Program-made: the position numbers and the translations under genes
Source: Nymphaea colorata
Taxonomy: Eukaryota > Streptophyta > Magnoliopsida > Nymphaeales > Nymphaeaceae
Length of the DNA stretch: 64,000 nt
Assembly: GCF_008831285.2 (NCBI RefSeq)
Contig: NC_045147.1
Coordinates: 13,060,854-13,124,853, forward strand
Reading direction: 5' to 3'
In this document: in pieces, positions 1-17,939 of the stretch
How positions within the stretch are numbered: position 1 is the first letter of the stretch
Layout: each line of letters opens with the position of its first letter
Notes under the pieces: generated by a model
What the model saw: only the letters and a program-made list of their open reading frames with translations
Told to the model about the DNA's origin: nothing
Databases searched by the model: none

Positions 1-914
1 CAAGACTCAGACACGGGTGCGGGACAACAAGTGTGAACTGGATTCGCACCGAGTACAAGTCAACAAGAGTCGCGTGCGTCTAACTGAACCTGATCATTTT
101 CACTCATTTTGGACATGCATCCGACTCGTGTTTGGCTCGAGTTGGATGCAGTCAAATGGTATCAATCCTAGCCTATTGTTGCTCCTTTTTGATATTTTTT
201 ATCTTAAAATTTTTTAATGTTAAAAGGAGCATTTAGGGGACAATTGTATATCATCTTCTTCTCTTCTCCTGCACTCCTCCCTTGGGGTTTGCTGGTTCCA
301 TTCAAGTATCCAGTGTAATGGAAGATCATTTTCGGTGACTGAGGGGGTCAAATGATGGCCAGCGGCGACATGCGATGGGTCTTCCAGTGGAACGGAAGAG
401 TTTTCTGCCCTATTTTAGTAGTATTGTCATCTACATCTTTCTCAACCCTATTTCTAGCAAAATGGATGTTTCTGTATCAGTCTCTCGCTTGATTCCACCA
501 TCTTCACTTCTTCGTTGCACTCTTGAGTTTGTATTTCATTTTGTTGTGTCACCGATTCAACTAACGACTCACAGCACAGGTGCTTCTAGTTTTTTGTTTT
601 TTGTTTAAATCAATAAATGTTCATATTTGACTGTTAGTTTTTTTAACTTTCTCAATTTTGTGTTTTGCTGCAACAACTGTTATTTCTTGTTTAGCATTTT
701 TTTTCTCATTTCTGCCTGTTTTTGTTGTTTTTTTTTTTTAGTTGTTTAATGTTTGTACTTTTGAAGCATGTTAATGCTTAATATGATACATTCGTATACA
801 CAATTCATTATAACTTATAAGTACGTAATATACAATATTCATATATAATTCACCTATAAAGTGTGTAGCGTAAGAGTGTATAAACTACAATGTATACTCT
901 TACATTTGTTAATT

Positions 915-916
<2 letters not shown>

Positions 917-948
<32 letters not shown>
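917..948. repeat. (TA)n microsatellite
   Basis: An uninterrupted run of about 16 TA units is read directly. Similar tracts recur across the window (for example 4067-4129, 5987-6034, 31904-31947, 37844-37904, 44160-44188 and 45131-45189). Confidence 0.95.
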
Positions 949-951
<3 letters not shown>

Positions 952-3900
952 AGTACCCTCGCCGCACCTAACCTACAATTTTTAGAATTTTCCACTCCAG
1001 CATTCACACCCGTGCCTCGCACCTATGTGACATAGTTGTTGATCCCCTCCTCAGCATTAGATCACCGGAGTCTGACCCTTCCATCTCTCTGTGTTTATCT
1101 CTCTGTGACTATTCCGGTCTACCATAAGCACCATCAGCAGCCTTTGATTGAACCCCTCAGGTCAGAATCTGGGGATGACCAGAACCACATTCTTGGTCTC
1201 CAAAAATTCTCCCAACTGGTGTGCTAACCTCAATGTTGGTCATGGATGATCCTTCTGGTACTCCCTGTCCGGGCTCACCTTGAACATTTTAACAACAGAG
1301 ATTTTTAGGAGGAAATTACGTACCTCCTAGAGTGGCTTTTTAGTTCTCTAGCAATGGCCATGTTACTTGTCTTCTCATGTTATGTTCGCTTTCGTGTAAA
1401 AGAAATTGTGAGTGGTCTGATTGTATAGATGGTGATTCATAGCCTTTTTTGGGCAAACAAAAGTTGGCTATGAGTCAGGTTGGCTTGTATATTAATGCTT
1501 CATTGTCATTTGTTCAGCCTTTTGTTCATTGACATATTAGCTTTACCATTTATTATACCTTTTGGATTTGCAATTTGTTTTCTTGACGATCATAATTTGG
1601 GTTGAATTTTTGGGCTTTATGCAAATTATTGTTTGGTTAAAATCAACTAGACACTGATTAATTAAAAACGCTTCATTAATTAAAAAACTCAAAATACGTT
1701 TAGAAAAGAGATGCGCATACTAAAGAGCTTTTACTATTTAGATTAATTCTTTTGGTCAATGCCTCCATGATTTCACCTTTCTTGTAAGTGTGTTTTTAGA
1801 GAAAAAGAGATGTGAAACTATACAGTGATGGGCTCTAAAAATGTATGTGTTCGAATTTTCTTCTTCTGAGAAAAACTTTTCTTTTTAACTGCACAATGGT
1901 CTTAATTCGGCCTTAAAACCGTATATACATGAAGTACTTTACAAACTCAAGTAGCTATTTGTAATTTTTCAAACATTAGATAGTTACTTATAAGTATGAT
2001 AGAAGCTAGGTGTGTATTTGTAAATTTACGAAACTATATAGAAGTACGTCTGAAGAATCATGTCGTAGACTTATCCACATATAGATAGGCCGAAGCTAAA
2101 AACCTAATAGAGATTAACAATTTTGCTCAGTGAGTCGAAATCATCTATAATTACTAGACTGAAGCTGAAAATGTTATGGAGATTACTAATTTGTTAAGCA
2201 TGATGCTCTTTTTCGTAAAAGGAGGAATTCTCCGGTCACTTTGAAACTCTTGTTGGCTTGGGAATCTGGGCCTCTGTGAACCGGACAGCTCCTTCTCCGG
2301 TCACTTTTGGCTCATTCTGAGCCTGTCCGCATCCATCATTTGCATACACAATTGAGTGGAACATATGTGGACATGGATTCTGTGAGTAAAGTGGGTTTAA
2401 TGGGAATTAGTTTGAATCATATGTGAACCAGATTTATTAAATTCGTACTTTCATTTCGAAATTAAGAAAAAAAAAACAGAGAACTCAAGAAAATGAAGAA
2501 AAAACCTAAAAAATGACAAAAAAACAGAAGTTCTAAGAGTTAGACTTCAACAGTGAATAGACAGAAAAAAAAAAGGATGGAAAGCCTTGACTTTCAAAAC
2601 GAAAGTGGCATCCTTTTCATTGATGAAATTTCAAGTGGATAGAGTCCACTGATCGAGAGTGAATCGACCAAATTCAATTGGTCGTTCAAAGAAGAATCGA
2701 CTGATTCTGGAAACTCACCACCCACCTACCACCACCAACCCAACCCCTTCGTTGGTGAGCTTCACATCGACTGATTCGATTCAAATCGTTCCCTTCAAAC
2801 CAAATTTTAGTTAACTTTGAAGATGAACCGTTTTCTCCCCCCGTTCTCTCAGTTGTTTTTTTACAGCTTCTGGTTTTAGGAGTGCTTTGATAATTTTGCA
2901 ACCTTTTTCCACCACTTCTTTACGATCTGGATAAGACGGCAGAAATTTTAAAAGTTCGAAACAAACGACCGTTAAATCTTGATCAATTCAACCCGTTATG
3001 CTGGAACAACAAGGTCGAGTGATCTGATATAGTTCTCAATGTAACTTTTACAGAATTATTGCATCCGTCCGGCAAGTCAATCCAATATACTGTCAAAACA
3101 CCAATCCAAGTCACATTATGCTATCTGAGAGTCAGATCTAGAGTTACACCTACCATGATCAGGAATTGATTTCCAATTAAAGTCCATGCGACAATATTGA
3201 AGAATTGGAGTGTTGCCTGTTTTATCGTCTTCTTCCTGTACTGCATGAAAAAGCCAGCTAGAATTAAAGGAAGACGTAACTTCTTGACAGTGGCCTTTCA
3301 ATTATTCCCTTAGACACCAATAGCTAGCGTGAAATTTGCTCTCCAATGGCTGAGTGGAATCAATAAAAGAAACTTCTAACTTTTCAAGCTCAGTGAATTC
3401 TAGTCCCCAAACCATATTCTGAGTTGGATCCTCAGATAAAAAGAGATCAGACAACCAGTTATAGCTTAGCGGGGGATGCTTCTGTGGTCTTATCTGCCTC
3501 CAATCTAGAAAGCGCAGTCTCTCTCAAAAGGAAAAAGCACCACCTCCCGCTTCATTGGCTGGAAGACCATTGCCTGGTACTTTTTAGTTTTTTTGGTAAA
3601 TTTGACTTGGAATGTTTTAAAATGTGGAAATAAAACTGAAGTATGATCTTTCGATTGGGATTCAATTTCAACAGATTGGATTTGGATTTGGATTTGGATT
3701 GGATGTCGTTATTACTTACTACCATGGAGAAATTAGGTCACAGAAATTGATTAGTTTGACCGAAACAGAAGTCAGGTTCTGATATGAAACTCACGACCAT
3801 ATCCCAATTTTTTTATGCATGAAGTTTTAGCATAGGTCAAAATCAGTTATGGGTAGGATTTAGCCAGAAAAACCTTATATATATACTGCATGCCATCAAT

Positions 3901-4062
3901 GTTTTTATCGAATACAACGACTTGAATTTGAATTATCGGAACCATCAACGTCCCTACTCTGATCTGAGGTTAGTTTCAATATGCTGACAAACCAAGATCA
4001 CTGATTTTTAAACCTTCATACAACAGAACCCAGTTACACATCCAGAAATCAGAATATTCCTA

Positions 4063-4066
<4 letters not shown>

Positions 4067-4112
<46 letters not shown>

Positions 4113-4129
4113 ATATTATATATATATAC
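4067..4129. repeat. Interrupted (TA)n microsatellite
   Basis: About 60 bp of alternating T and A, broken at two places by TTA steps. The breaks suggest slippage followed by point decay. Confidence 0.9.
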
Positions 4130-4359
4130 ATAATAGAGAACCGTGCGAAGGAGAACAAATGGGATCCGGAAGTGGAGAGACAGATTTTTTCAGTAATCTC
4201 CGTCATTTTGTTTGTTTCTTTCTTCCATTAAGTGTGGACAGTCCTGTCCGTTGTAGACCTCTAGGTTGAGGGTGGACCCACAGGCCTTTGTCATTTAGTA
4301 TCCATGGAAAAAATAAAAGTGTAAAAAGCAGACCGAGTCAAGGTAGGGCCGAGTCAAGG

Positions 4360-4520
4360 TAGGGCCTGCATGAACCATAGCTCCACTTCAAAAAAATTTA
4401 AAAAAAAATTACATGTAAATTTTAAAAAATTTTACTTGTTTTATATAAAAATTTTAGAAAATGATATATTCGACCCTAATCAAAATTTAGAAACTTTAAT
4501 TCGACCCTCCTCCACCCCTG
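4360..4520 (+). mobile_element. Degenerate hAT-like MITE, family member 1
   Basis: The segment ends in CTCCACCCCTG and has an AT-rich core with runs of A and T and the phrase TTACTTGTTTTATA. It aligns with the reverse complement of 57784-57946 over almost its whole length. It also shares its end and core style with the better preserved copy at 35398-35593, which has CAGGGGCAGA termini. The left terminus is decayed, so the start is approximate. No coding capacity. Confidence 0.55.
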
Positions 4521-5092
4521 ATCAGGTCTCCTTAGTTTTTTAAACCAGTTTCTAAAACATTGTTTATGTGTTTGAGTGACAGGCAGTCGTGGAACCACAT
4601 ATGACATATGGGAGATGCGGGTTGTTGCTCATACCAACTCTTTAAAAATCCTTTATTTTCATATGGGCGCTTTTATTAGTCTTATTTGTTTGTATAGTGT
4701 TTGTAAAGACAAGAGAGCTTCAAAATTACTGCTCCTCCAAACAAAATTCATCGCTCTGCCATTGTTGACAACGCAAAGGACGATGTTTTCTGTGAATACT
4801 GAATAACCGGGGTGCAGGCCAAGTTATCGGCTTCCTGAGACTAACCTTTTGTCTGAATGACCTAGTCAAAACTGGGTTTTGAAAAACCTAATTTTGAGTC
4901 TCAACCATCGCCCACATGCACAATAAAAATTGTTTTTGAAGACAAAACAATGTTAAGGAAAGATATCTTGAAGTGGCCGAAGCCTGCCCGCTTATCCCCT
5001 GCTCCGAGAGTAAAACAATGGTAAGGGTGTCACTCAAACACGCCCTAGTTTGACGCGTAAACTCGTTTTCGGGAGATCAAAAGGTTCATTCA

Positions 5093-5130
5093 TACCGCTG
5101 AATCCAAAAGGTTCATTCATACCGCTGAAT
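5093..5130. repeat. Tandem duplication of about 28 bp
   Basis: The phrase AAAAGGTTCATTCATACCGC followed by TGAAT occurs twice in direct succession. It is a simple local duplication with no coding content. Confidence 0.8.
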
Positions 5131-5550
5131 AGAGGTCCAAAGGTCCCTCCCTTTGTCTTCGGAGTCTTTATCTCGCCTCACCATCATAAAACGTAGGAGC
5201 ATAGTACCTATGAGAATCAAACTATAAAAATATTTTCTTATATGCATCTAGCTCGACCAGCTATAATATGTCCCTTGATGCAACTCTTAAACTGATGTAC
5301 TTGTGCTACCCAAACATGCAAATTCATTCCAAGCACAGGTTGGACATTTCAGCCTCGAATTCATCGCAAAACAAAAACAAAAGAGTAGCTGCAAAAACTT
5401 TCCCAAACGAAGAAACGTGCTCGAGCACTTCATTTAAAGTAGCCGGCCGGCGAACATGTAAATTGCCATGTCAAAACATCACAGGTTCGAGTTACAATTT
5501 ATAAATGTATGGTGAGCCGCTATAGGCATGTAAACGTTCTGAGCCTGCGT

Positions 5551-9511
<3,961 letters not shown>

Positions 9512-9603
9512 CTTCTGTAGCTGATCTGTAGCTGCTGAGAAGAGCACTTGCCTTCCTTATATTGGACTCTTCCGGTGCGGGCTAAGATTCAGAAGCGCAC
9601 CCC

Positions 9604-9612
9604 CTTTATAAG
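9604..9612 (-). promoter_or_regulatory. TATA box of the ADH-like gene
   Basis: TTATAAAG on the minus strand lies about 95 bases upstream of the ATG at 9511. It is followed by a short GC-richer leader. Position and sequence fit a plant core promoter. A transcription start about 30 bp downstream would give a leader of roughly 65 nt. Confidence 0.65.
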
Positions 9613-10234
9613 GAGTCGCTGACACTCTTAACCAAAGGAGCTAGCGTCATAAGTATTTGATTAATGAAAACAAAAAGAAAGATTTGTGAGATATTACCGA
9701 TGCATCACAGGGACATGCACCCCATCGTTTTCGACTCTTGGCCATCCGAGACGCCGTCGGCGACGTCCTCCAGCTCAAGTGTCTGGTTTCAATGGCACGG
9801 ATGCTTAGGTCACCATCCCTGCACCTTGTCAAGTCAACCCAACTGCGGAACTCTTTTGTATTGTAAGTGAGTTGTATTCTGAATTTTAATTTCAACTTGA
9901 GCAGGTGAGAAGTGCCGTCCAAGTTGTTGGGCCACACACTAGCGGTGGCATGATTCCATATTTTCATTTGGGGTACGCATCTTAACAATTTTTTGAGCTA
10001 AAATTTTTCATTTTTAAAATGTTCAAAAATATAATTTTACCCCTATATACAATTTGCAAAAGTGCAATTGACCCGTGTAAAAAACTTTCAAACAATTTGT
10101 TTAAACATGGACTTGTCTCCTCCCACCCACTCATTTAAGACTGTGTCAGTGAGACAAAACATATTCATCTTGGCGCCACATTTTGGGAGAACTAGAGGAT
10201 CATCCCACCACCCAAAACTAGGCATGAAAGCCTC

Positions 10235-10470
10235 CATTCCCCTTGCTTCTTGAGTCCTGAGCTGCGTCGGTATCCCCCCCCATTCCCTTTGCTTCTGGAG
10301 TCCTGAACTGCATCAGTGTCACCGATAGAACGATGAACTCTTCAACTTGGATGTCGCGCTTTACTACCTTAAGACACAGAAGTATAACGCTCACGGGAAT
10401 CAAAATAAAAACCTACCTTTATACAGGCTCTTACTTCGACCAGCTATACTATGCCTCATGAGGCATCTTT
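10235..10470 (-). repeat. Degenerate dispersed repeat, possibly SINE-like
   Basis: On the minus strand it contains TAGCTGGTCGAAGTAAGAG and, about 35 bases further, TTTTGATTCCC. These resemble the A and B boxes of a tRNA-type RNA polymerase III promoter. Parts align with 13230-13440 and 5140-5290. A 45-bp stretch at about 10233-10320 is also tandemly duplicated. The tRNA-like reading is an inference from short motifs. Confidence 0.35.
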
Positions 10471-13229
10471 AACACCACACTTTACTCTACAAAATGTATA
10501 TAAGGAAAAAACATAATCCTCATAAGAATCTAATAGGCACGAGTCTTGTCTCCACCACCATGTTAGTTCAGCCAAAAGGGAAATGATGCTCTTTCTCTTT
10601 CTCTTTCTCCCCTATTATTGGGAACCAAGCTCTTTCACATTTTATTAATGCACTAACACAATAAAAATAAAAAATAATGAAAGAGAAAACATACAAATAT
10701 TTATACAAATATTTATGTGGTTGAGAGAACGTTTTGATACTTCCATAGTCATCTATTAACTTTGATGTCACCTCAAAAGGCAGTTACCACATTGATACGT
10801 AAGCACAAGTCCTTTTATATGTTTAGATGCTAAGTTGGCTTTTTTGTTCCCAAATTTCCACTGACCGAATTTGGTTAATTTTTTTCAACTGATTAATCAA
10901 GATGCTTCCGTTTTGAAGTTTGTGGGGAACATCAAAAACCCGATTGCGATCATCATCAATGACCTGTGAACCGATTAAGACATTCAACCACCCCATGAAA
11001 AGTGTCCGGTGTAGGACCCGAGCCACTGTTTGGATCCATGTGTAGATATTGTGTGCACCATGTGCAATATACCCAGAAAAATCAACCAATTATATCTGAA
11101 ATTTCATCATGAGATGAAACTGAACTGTTTTAAAGTATTTATGAGGTTCATTGCATGAATCAAAAGGCAAAGCTAATTTCAAGCAACGCAATTCAAAGAA
11201 TTGTTTTAACTATTTGTTGTGTATTGCGTATGGTCTGGGGCATTTATATATTTACCGCACTATTAATAATGGCTTGTGACAATCGAGCTTCATAGATAGT
11301 GAACAAGGACGTTGTAGTTATGATCTTTGGTGACTAAAATATCTGGAATAGGACAGCAGTGCTAATAAACTTGCAATGGTATTTTTCTTTTTTTTAATTT
11401 TGGGGTCAAGACTTCTTTCCGCCCTCGAGAATGGGACATGCATCAACTAAGTCTTGTGCACCCACTAGTTGTACTCCAAAGGAATAACACCCACATGAAT
11501 TATTGAATTGATTGTCGGTCTTTTACTGTTTCGCCAGTCTGACTAGCTACACCCCTACACCCATTAAAGAATGAAAAGGGAAACCAAAAAATTGAGAATG
11601 TCACAACACTTAATTTAGATATTTGAAACTGTAATATATTAGTTTATGGGGGAGTGGAAGCCGCACATTAATCTTATTCTACTTGTCCCCCTAACAGTTT
11701 TTGTTCAAATTTCCTTGAAAATAATGAAAAACTAAAACCGGTACCGTGATAGACTTTGGCCAACAGAACTGCCATAATTAATAACTACGACACTTTTAGA
11801 AGAAAACCAAAAATGTTGTAATTTGTCAATAAGAAGGTCATGGTTCTTTTCAAATTGCATACAAGAACATAGTTCATGAGAACTATTTGTCGATCGAAAC
11901 GAGCCAATTTATTCTTCTCTTCATTGAACGACCAAGACTTAACAAAACGAAAGATATACCCTATCGTAATTCATTTGGTAAAAAAAAAGGACATGGTCAG
12001 TTGTCTGAATTATATATATATATATATGAATATACTCTACATGTTCAAAGACATTCAAATGAAAAAACAAAGGGAAACAACCACAAGTTTCTTTCTTTCC
12101 AATGATTATGCAAGGATTTAGTATGGATCCCGTATGAGTTGCATTAAAAACCAAAGCTTTCATTACTTAAAATGCATGCTAGAAAAACAATTAATTTGAA
12201 GATCTTAATTTTGCAGTACTACCAATTTGGTACAAAACATTCTTTTATTCAAGTTGGTTTGAAGGAAAAGCTTGAAATTTTAGACCGTCAGACTTTTATT
12301 AAAATATTCGCTGACTTTTTTTTTTTTTATTTGTTTCGAAAACGCATCTTGACCCAAAACGACACCGACATCCCTCACGTCTAACGTAGTGCGTAACCTT
12401 CCGTCACAATCAGCACCGTTTCTTTCGCCATATTAAGAATCCCAGATATGACGTTATGGGCACCAGTTTTGTGGCCGTCAATTGCCCCATTTCATTGTTT
12501 ATTATATCTCTCTAAAAAGTTCATGATCAATATTTGGTAAAAAGAAAACTATGTTTTTGGAATGCATGTTTTTTTAAAAAAAAAAAAATACATGTTCTAA
12601 ACACACTACGTTATTGTTTCGAAAAGCATTACATAATTATATATAGTATTCGATTGTTAAATCTTGAAATAGCATCTAATATCACATCCTGTTTCTTAGA
12701 ATAAAAACATAATGTTCTTACTAGATGGGTTTAAAAAATATATAATGTTTTCCTTGAGCAACTCTGACTTTGAAATGCCACTAAACAACCTTCATTTGTT
12801 CCTGGCCAATATAAAATAGACTAAATCTAGTCCTTATTAGATACGTCGTGGTTGATCCTCTCCGGCCTTCAGATGGGCACTATCATAGATGATTTTGAGT
12901 TGTTGTGAACCTTCTCTTTGGGGTTTGATTCTTCCTCACCAGCATGCATGTGGCCTTCTGAACTTCCAGTTTATATTTATTAAACAAGTGGGGATGGGTG
13001 CGATGCTTATGTCAAGCTTCTTGTCCGCACTCCATTATTCGGTAAGCTTCTCACTTCAATTTAAGCCTATACTAGCTTCAGCTGTTAGAGCTTTGACTCT
13101 CCATAAATATATAAATAAATAAAGGATCTTGCTTAAATCTACAACAGTGGTTATGACCCAACTTGTCTTCATAAGAAGTCAAATTTGTTTCTTTTCTTAA
13201 CAGTTCGTGGGATAAACTTTCGGAAATGA

Positions 13230-13440
13230 GGCCCGAAGGACCCCATTCTCTTTACCTCTAAGGTCTTGGGTTGCATTAGTGCCTACAACAGCAGCAGTGC
13301 ACCCTTCATCTTAGTTACCGCGATACACTACTTATGACATAGAAGTATAGTATTCATAAGAATTGAATCAATGACCTGCCTTTTCAAATACTCTTATCTT
13401 ATGCCCTTTAAGCTAAGAGAGGCGTCTCCGGCTGACCTTT
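13230..13440 (-). repeat. Degenerate dispersed repeat, related to 10235-10470
   Basis: It shares the order of phrases GCATTAGTG, ACTACTTATGACA, CATAGAAGTATA and GAATTGAATC with the copy near 10.3 kb, allowing for many substitutions. No coding content is visible. The ends are not defined. Confidence 0.35.
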
Positions 13441-16400
13441 GACTGACAAAAAACAAATTGAAATGCAACTAATTCCAATGCTTTCGTGGTCTTGTAAAAT
13501 TGAATTGGGATGAATGTGCGTAAGATTGCATATTGACTTTATATGGTATAATTTTAAACTGCGGTACCCAAAAGCCAGAAGTCCTATTTACATGATCGTT
13601 TTTTAGTTCAAAGTGACAAGCTACTCATAAATTAAAATTCACCATTGCTTCTCTTCAACTAATTCTTTTATTTATTGGGACCGCTAACTGCACCTTAAAT
13701 CATCTTAAAAGTCAATAATTTTGTGAAGTTTAGGAGCAGTTCTGTTTTTCAGCTGAGCATTTTTATATGACCTGAACAGGCTCTTCACAAAAAATAAAGA
13801 AAAGATTTGAACTAAAACGTTCGTCAGGTGGGTGACCATGTTAAGTACCAGTAGAACCACGTTATTTGATTATGGTCCTTAAATAGAGAAGCCAATCATA
13901 GCTGCTTTTGTTGAACAACACAACCCACTCCCATGTGGAGCTCGGGCTTCTAGTTTGGTAGATAGATCCTGACTTGCCCCCAACCAATTTCAGTTCCATC
14001 TTTAAAGGGGATAAAAATCAAGACTCTCTATCATTTCATTGGTCTCCTTTATAAGTCTTTCACAGTCTTAAATACGGAGCTAAACTTTCAGGGTATTATA
14101 CGCAATGGGCGCTCTTGTCTTTACTGGCTCTGCGGTTTAGTTCAAACAATTTTGAGTTGAAAAACAACTAAGCCACCTTTTGTTTCCTTAGGAAAACAAT
14201 GATCTGTTTTAGTGAGGTCTACCATAAATCACTCATAATATTCTTTAAAACTTCTATTAAATCTTAATTTTCCTGCCTACACTTTAATTTCCTCCCTCAA
14301 AGTGCAAAAAAACAAGCCCTAAAGGTCTCGTATGGCTAATGCACGTATCAGCAAAATCTGCCAGAGCCTGCCTAACCACCATTAGTTTGCAATTTCAAAC
14401 ACGAAAGGCATACTAGGAAGATTTTGATTCACACGAAATGATTCTTCTCTGTCTTCCGCACAAACGATCTTCTAAAAGCAAGCTGCCCCAGCAATTCAGG
14501 CTGAGTCAGGTTTAGGCATAGTTAATCATGTCTGGAATAACTAGACTAAGAATCAGATTCGATCATGAATTTTTTAAAAAAAACTGAACCTAGAACCATA
14601 TTAATAAAGGGCATCCCTCTTAATTAAGGGTGGGCATCGGGCATACTGCCCTGATATGCCAAGCTTGGGATGGTTATTTGACACTTAGGCTGGCCAGATT
14701 TTAAAAAAAAGAAAAAAAAATCACTGGGCAGCTGGCTATAACTCATCCCTCTAACACTTTTTATTATATTCTCTCTCTTTCCTTTTATATGATGCCGGCA
14801 GCTGGCTTACTTAGAAATTCTTGGCAAATCGCCGATGGCTCACTTAGAAAATTTTAGTGCATGTCTTCCTAATAAACTCTTTGCATGTAAACTAAGGGTT
14901 CCTGAGATATTAAAAAATGAAATGTTAGGAGTTTCAAATAAGGTTTGACAATCAATCGGGTATCCAACCGACATGAAGCTGATGGTTAGGTCCAGCCTGA
15001 TAACTAAGAATCTGGGGCTTGAGCTGCCAGCAAGGGCTTCCAGCCTACCCGAGCCGGGTTTGTCAAGCCTTTGCCCGGTCTGGCTCTACTCTTAATTCAT
15101 GTAATTAGATATGGATTTTGAACTTAGTTTGGATCTAATTCAGATTTGAATGCATAAATTCATAACGAAACGGGCATTCAATTGGTGGTAGATCGTGTTT
15201 CCACTACCATGCCAACGGAATCAGGTCTCTGGATTCAGGTCAGTGACACGGAATGATCTGTCCCATTGGCATCTCGCCTGAAAAGTCTCTCTTTCTTGGT
15301 AGAAAATCAAATAGCTAGGTTGGAGAATGGCTTCAGTCAGCCTGGAAATGCTTCTTAACCCTTGACCATTAATTCTGACGTTGGTGCTGGAAATAAGTTT
15401 GGATTTGGTTCACATGTAGCCTTTAATAAAAAAAATAAGAGATCACATTGACCAAGCGAACTTGATACTCGTATTTGAATATCCATCCCTTCCATATTTA
15501 GCTACTAATTGACTCCGCTTGCCCTTGTAAAATCCAAACAATTGAATTCGAATTTTATGGGCCATGAGTATCCAAACGAGATCCACTGTCGCCCCCACCA
15601 AATAATAATAATGCTCCACTCGTTTTCATCATAGGAGATTTCCTATATAGAACAGTGCGTTATAAGATAAGTCGGCCAAACAAATTTGAAAAAGAAAGGA
15701 TTGAAATAACTCATGATTTGGTCAATCGATGAACAATTATAAATAACAAAATTGAGATGCAGATTGTGTATAATCATTTGCTAGTTGCCTCCCTCGATCT
15801 GATTGTTATCATTTTAACAGGGACTCTCAAATGCCCTCGCACAGCCGGTCAGGAATGGATGCAACGAAAACACACAAGGCACTAATGAGATGGACCTGCG
15901 CAGATCAAACATAATAGGATCTGGTTGCCAACAAATATATTCATATTGTTCAGCTACAAAAGAGGAATCATATCATAAGTAGTCATCCACCAACTTACAT
16001 TTCTAAAGAAATCTCACATCCTCACCATCATTTGATCCCATGCGCTCCACACAACTATCAGTGCGTATATGGTGACTACCTTTTGTAACGTAGGATGACA
16101 TAATTACAAATATCCAATATATAATTTGGCAGATTACATGATCTTTCGATCATATATATATATATATGAGTGAGAGTGAGAGAGAAAGTCATAATTAATG
16201 TGAAGCTGATGAAGTCAATTGCTTACCAAATCTACAGTCACTGCGCAGCGGGTTTGCAAGCTTCGCCACTGCTAAGCGGAGTAAGAGCCATGAGATAAGT
16301 TCTAATGGTCGAGCAATCATACTGAGTGTTTCCCCTTTATAAAATATTGTGCAAATGGTGGTCTATTACGTCACTGTGCTGTACATTCGAAGGGGATGGT

Positions 16401-17939
16401 ACTGGTATACTCGGTTGGATAACATTCTTCCCGGAGCAACTGGTGCTTTAGGGAACTAAGGTTGAAAATATAATAGATAGCAGCAATTGGGTCCTTTCTA
16501 TATATGGTCTTTTTGTTAGAAATTTGTATGCTTTTTAACTCATTCAGGCGTAAAAATAAACTTTTCACACGTTCATCAATGACTTCAAGGAAAGAAGAGA
16601 TGTTTCTAAAGAATGGTTCAGTTGATTATGTGGACTTGATTCGTTAAGTCTTGGGCGCTTGAATGCTACATAAAAGAAAAAGCTCCTCTAACTGTTGCCC
16701 TTGTGCTTGAATGCAGGGTAAAATGCAGTCCAAACTGCATATATCCTTGAAATTAGAATAAAGCATTCAAATGCAGCCGAAGAAGAGGTGAACAACTAAC
16801 CTCCATCGGAAGAATCAATTGCTTCTTAACTTATGTTGTGCTTTACGACCTGATTTATTTATGAAAGAATTTTGTTCCTCCCCAATCCAAACAAAGTGCA
16901 ATTTCCACGTTCATCTCGCATCCAAGCCTCCATTTTCCTTAAAATAGGAAGCAATACCGTCGTCAAGAAGAGGCCAGGAAACTGTTTTCACGTCAAAAGA
17001 GACACTGCAACTTACGTGAAAATTTACCCAGCATAAGATACACATGCAATGAAATACCTAATTGTAATTAAAAAGGTCAAGACAAAAATTGGAATGAAAA
17101 GGATCCCTTGTAGAATTTCTATTATTAAGGGTTCCTTGGTTCTCAACTGGCTAGGCGCCAGCTGGGTCATTGCTTCATCCGAATAATAGATAAAACCAGT
17201 AACCCAACAAGTTATTGAACTGAAGCTGAATGGGTGATCACAATTTGCATGCAGAAAACAAGTTCTTTATATCCCTAAAATATAAGTGGGAAAGATCTTC
17301 CTGTGACAAAGATACCCATGTTTGCCATTTGGAACAATAATAGTGCATGTCTTTTTCATATAAAGGGCTAATAAGAGTATGAATAATAGATCTATAATAA
17401 AGATGCCCATGCTTGCCATTTGAGACGTTAGTTATGCATGTTTTGTTTATATAAAAGTGAGCTCTTGACTTGCTTTTTTTTTTCTTTTTTTTTTCTTAGG
17501 TAGTGATGTCGTGTTTATATAAAAGAAATGGAAGGTACGGCAAAATGTAGATCTACAATTAATAGGGAGCTATTGATGAAAATAAGTTATACAAGAAATG
17601 TAGCCTAAGAACCCTGATCAGGTGTTCTATCCTTCCAACTGCAAAGTTCTCTCAAATTTAAACTTCATAGTTTGATACTTTGATTACCATGTCCTGCTCT
17701 CATGTGCCCACCATTCGTGATAAGATGACCCAACATTCGGTAGGACTGATATCAGCATGGAAAGCTTTATCCTGCCTTAGGGTTGCCTATTTCGTAGAAG
17801 CCAGACAATGGCAGTCCTAGTAGGTTGACGGTGGACTCGGAGCCCAGGTGGAGAAGGGTAACAGCCAAAGAAACCAGGATGAAGGTTGGGATTGTGATAA
17901 TGACAAAGATGCATCAAAACAACATTTCTTAAAAGCTCT

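Larger units (their letters stand above)
1..5550. other. Intergenic region upstream of window gene 1 (3' side of the ADH-like gene)
   Basis: No gene is recognisable here. Reading frames are short and lack conserved motifs or splice-compatible neighbours. The stretch holds (TA)n tracts, a GGATTT hexamer run near 3676-3702, a copy of a hAT-like MITE near 4360-4520, a 28-bp tandem duplication at about 5090-5130 and a degenerate dispersed repeat near 5140-5290. The last part, just below 5551, should contain the 3' untranslated region of the alcohol dehydrogenase-like gene, but I see no clear polyadenylation signal. Confidence 0.6.
9620..17900. other. Intergenic region between the ADH-like gene and the 18-20 kb unit
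   Basis: No gene is supported in these 8 kb. Frames are short and AT-driven. A repeat-like ORF at 10823-11089 on the minus strand has no motif I recognise. The region contains two related dispersed repeats (10235-10470 and 13230-13440), homopolymer tracts and a short (TA)n(GA)n tract near 16148-16182. Confidence 0.6.

Noticed and set aside
1-216. Possible LTR edge with a TGGTATCAATCC phrase near 157-168
   Set aside because: Only a partial match to the Met primer-binding site, with no LTR pair or protein domain nearby; too weak to call.
9512-9547. Longer N-terminus of the ADH-like protein from 9547
   Set aside because: It would start with GTG. The first ATG at 9511 is preceded by a suitable leader and TATA box.
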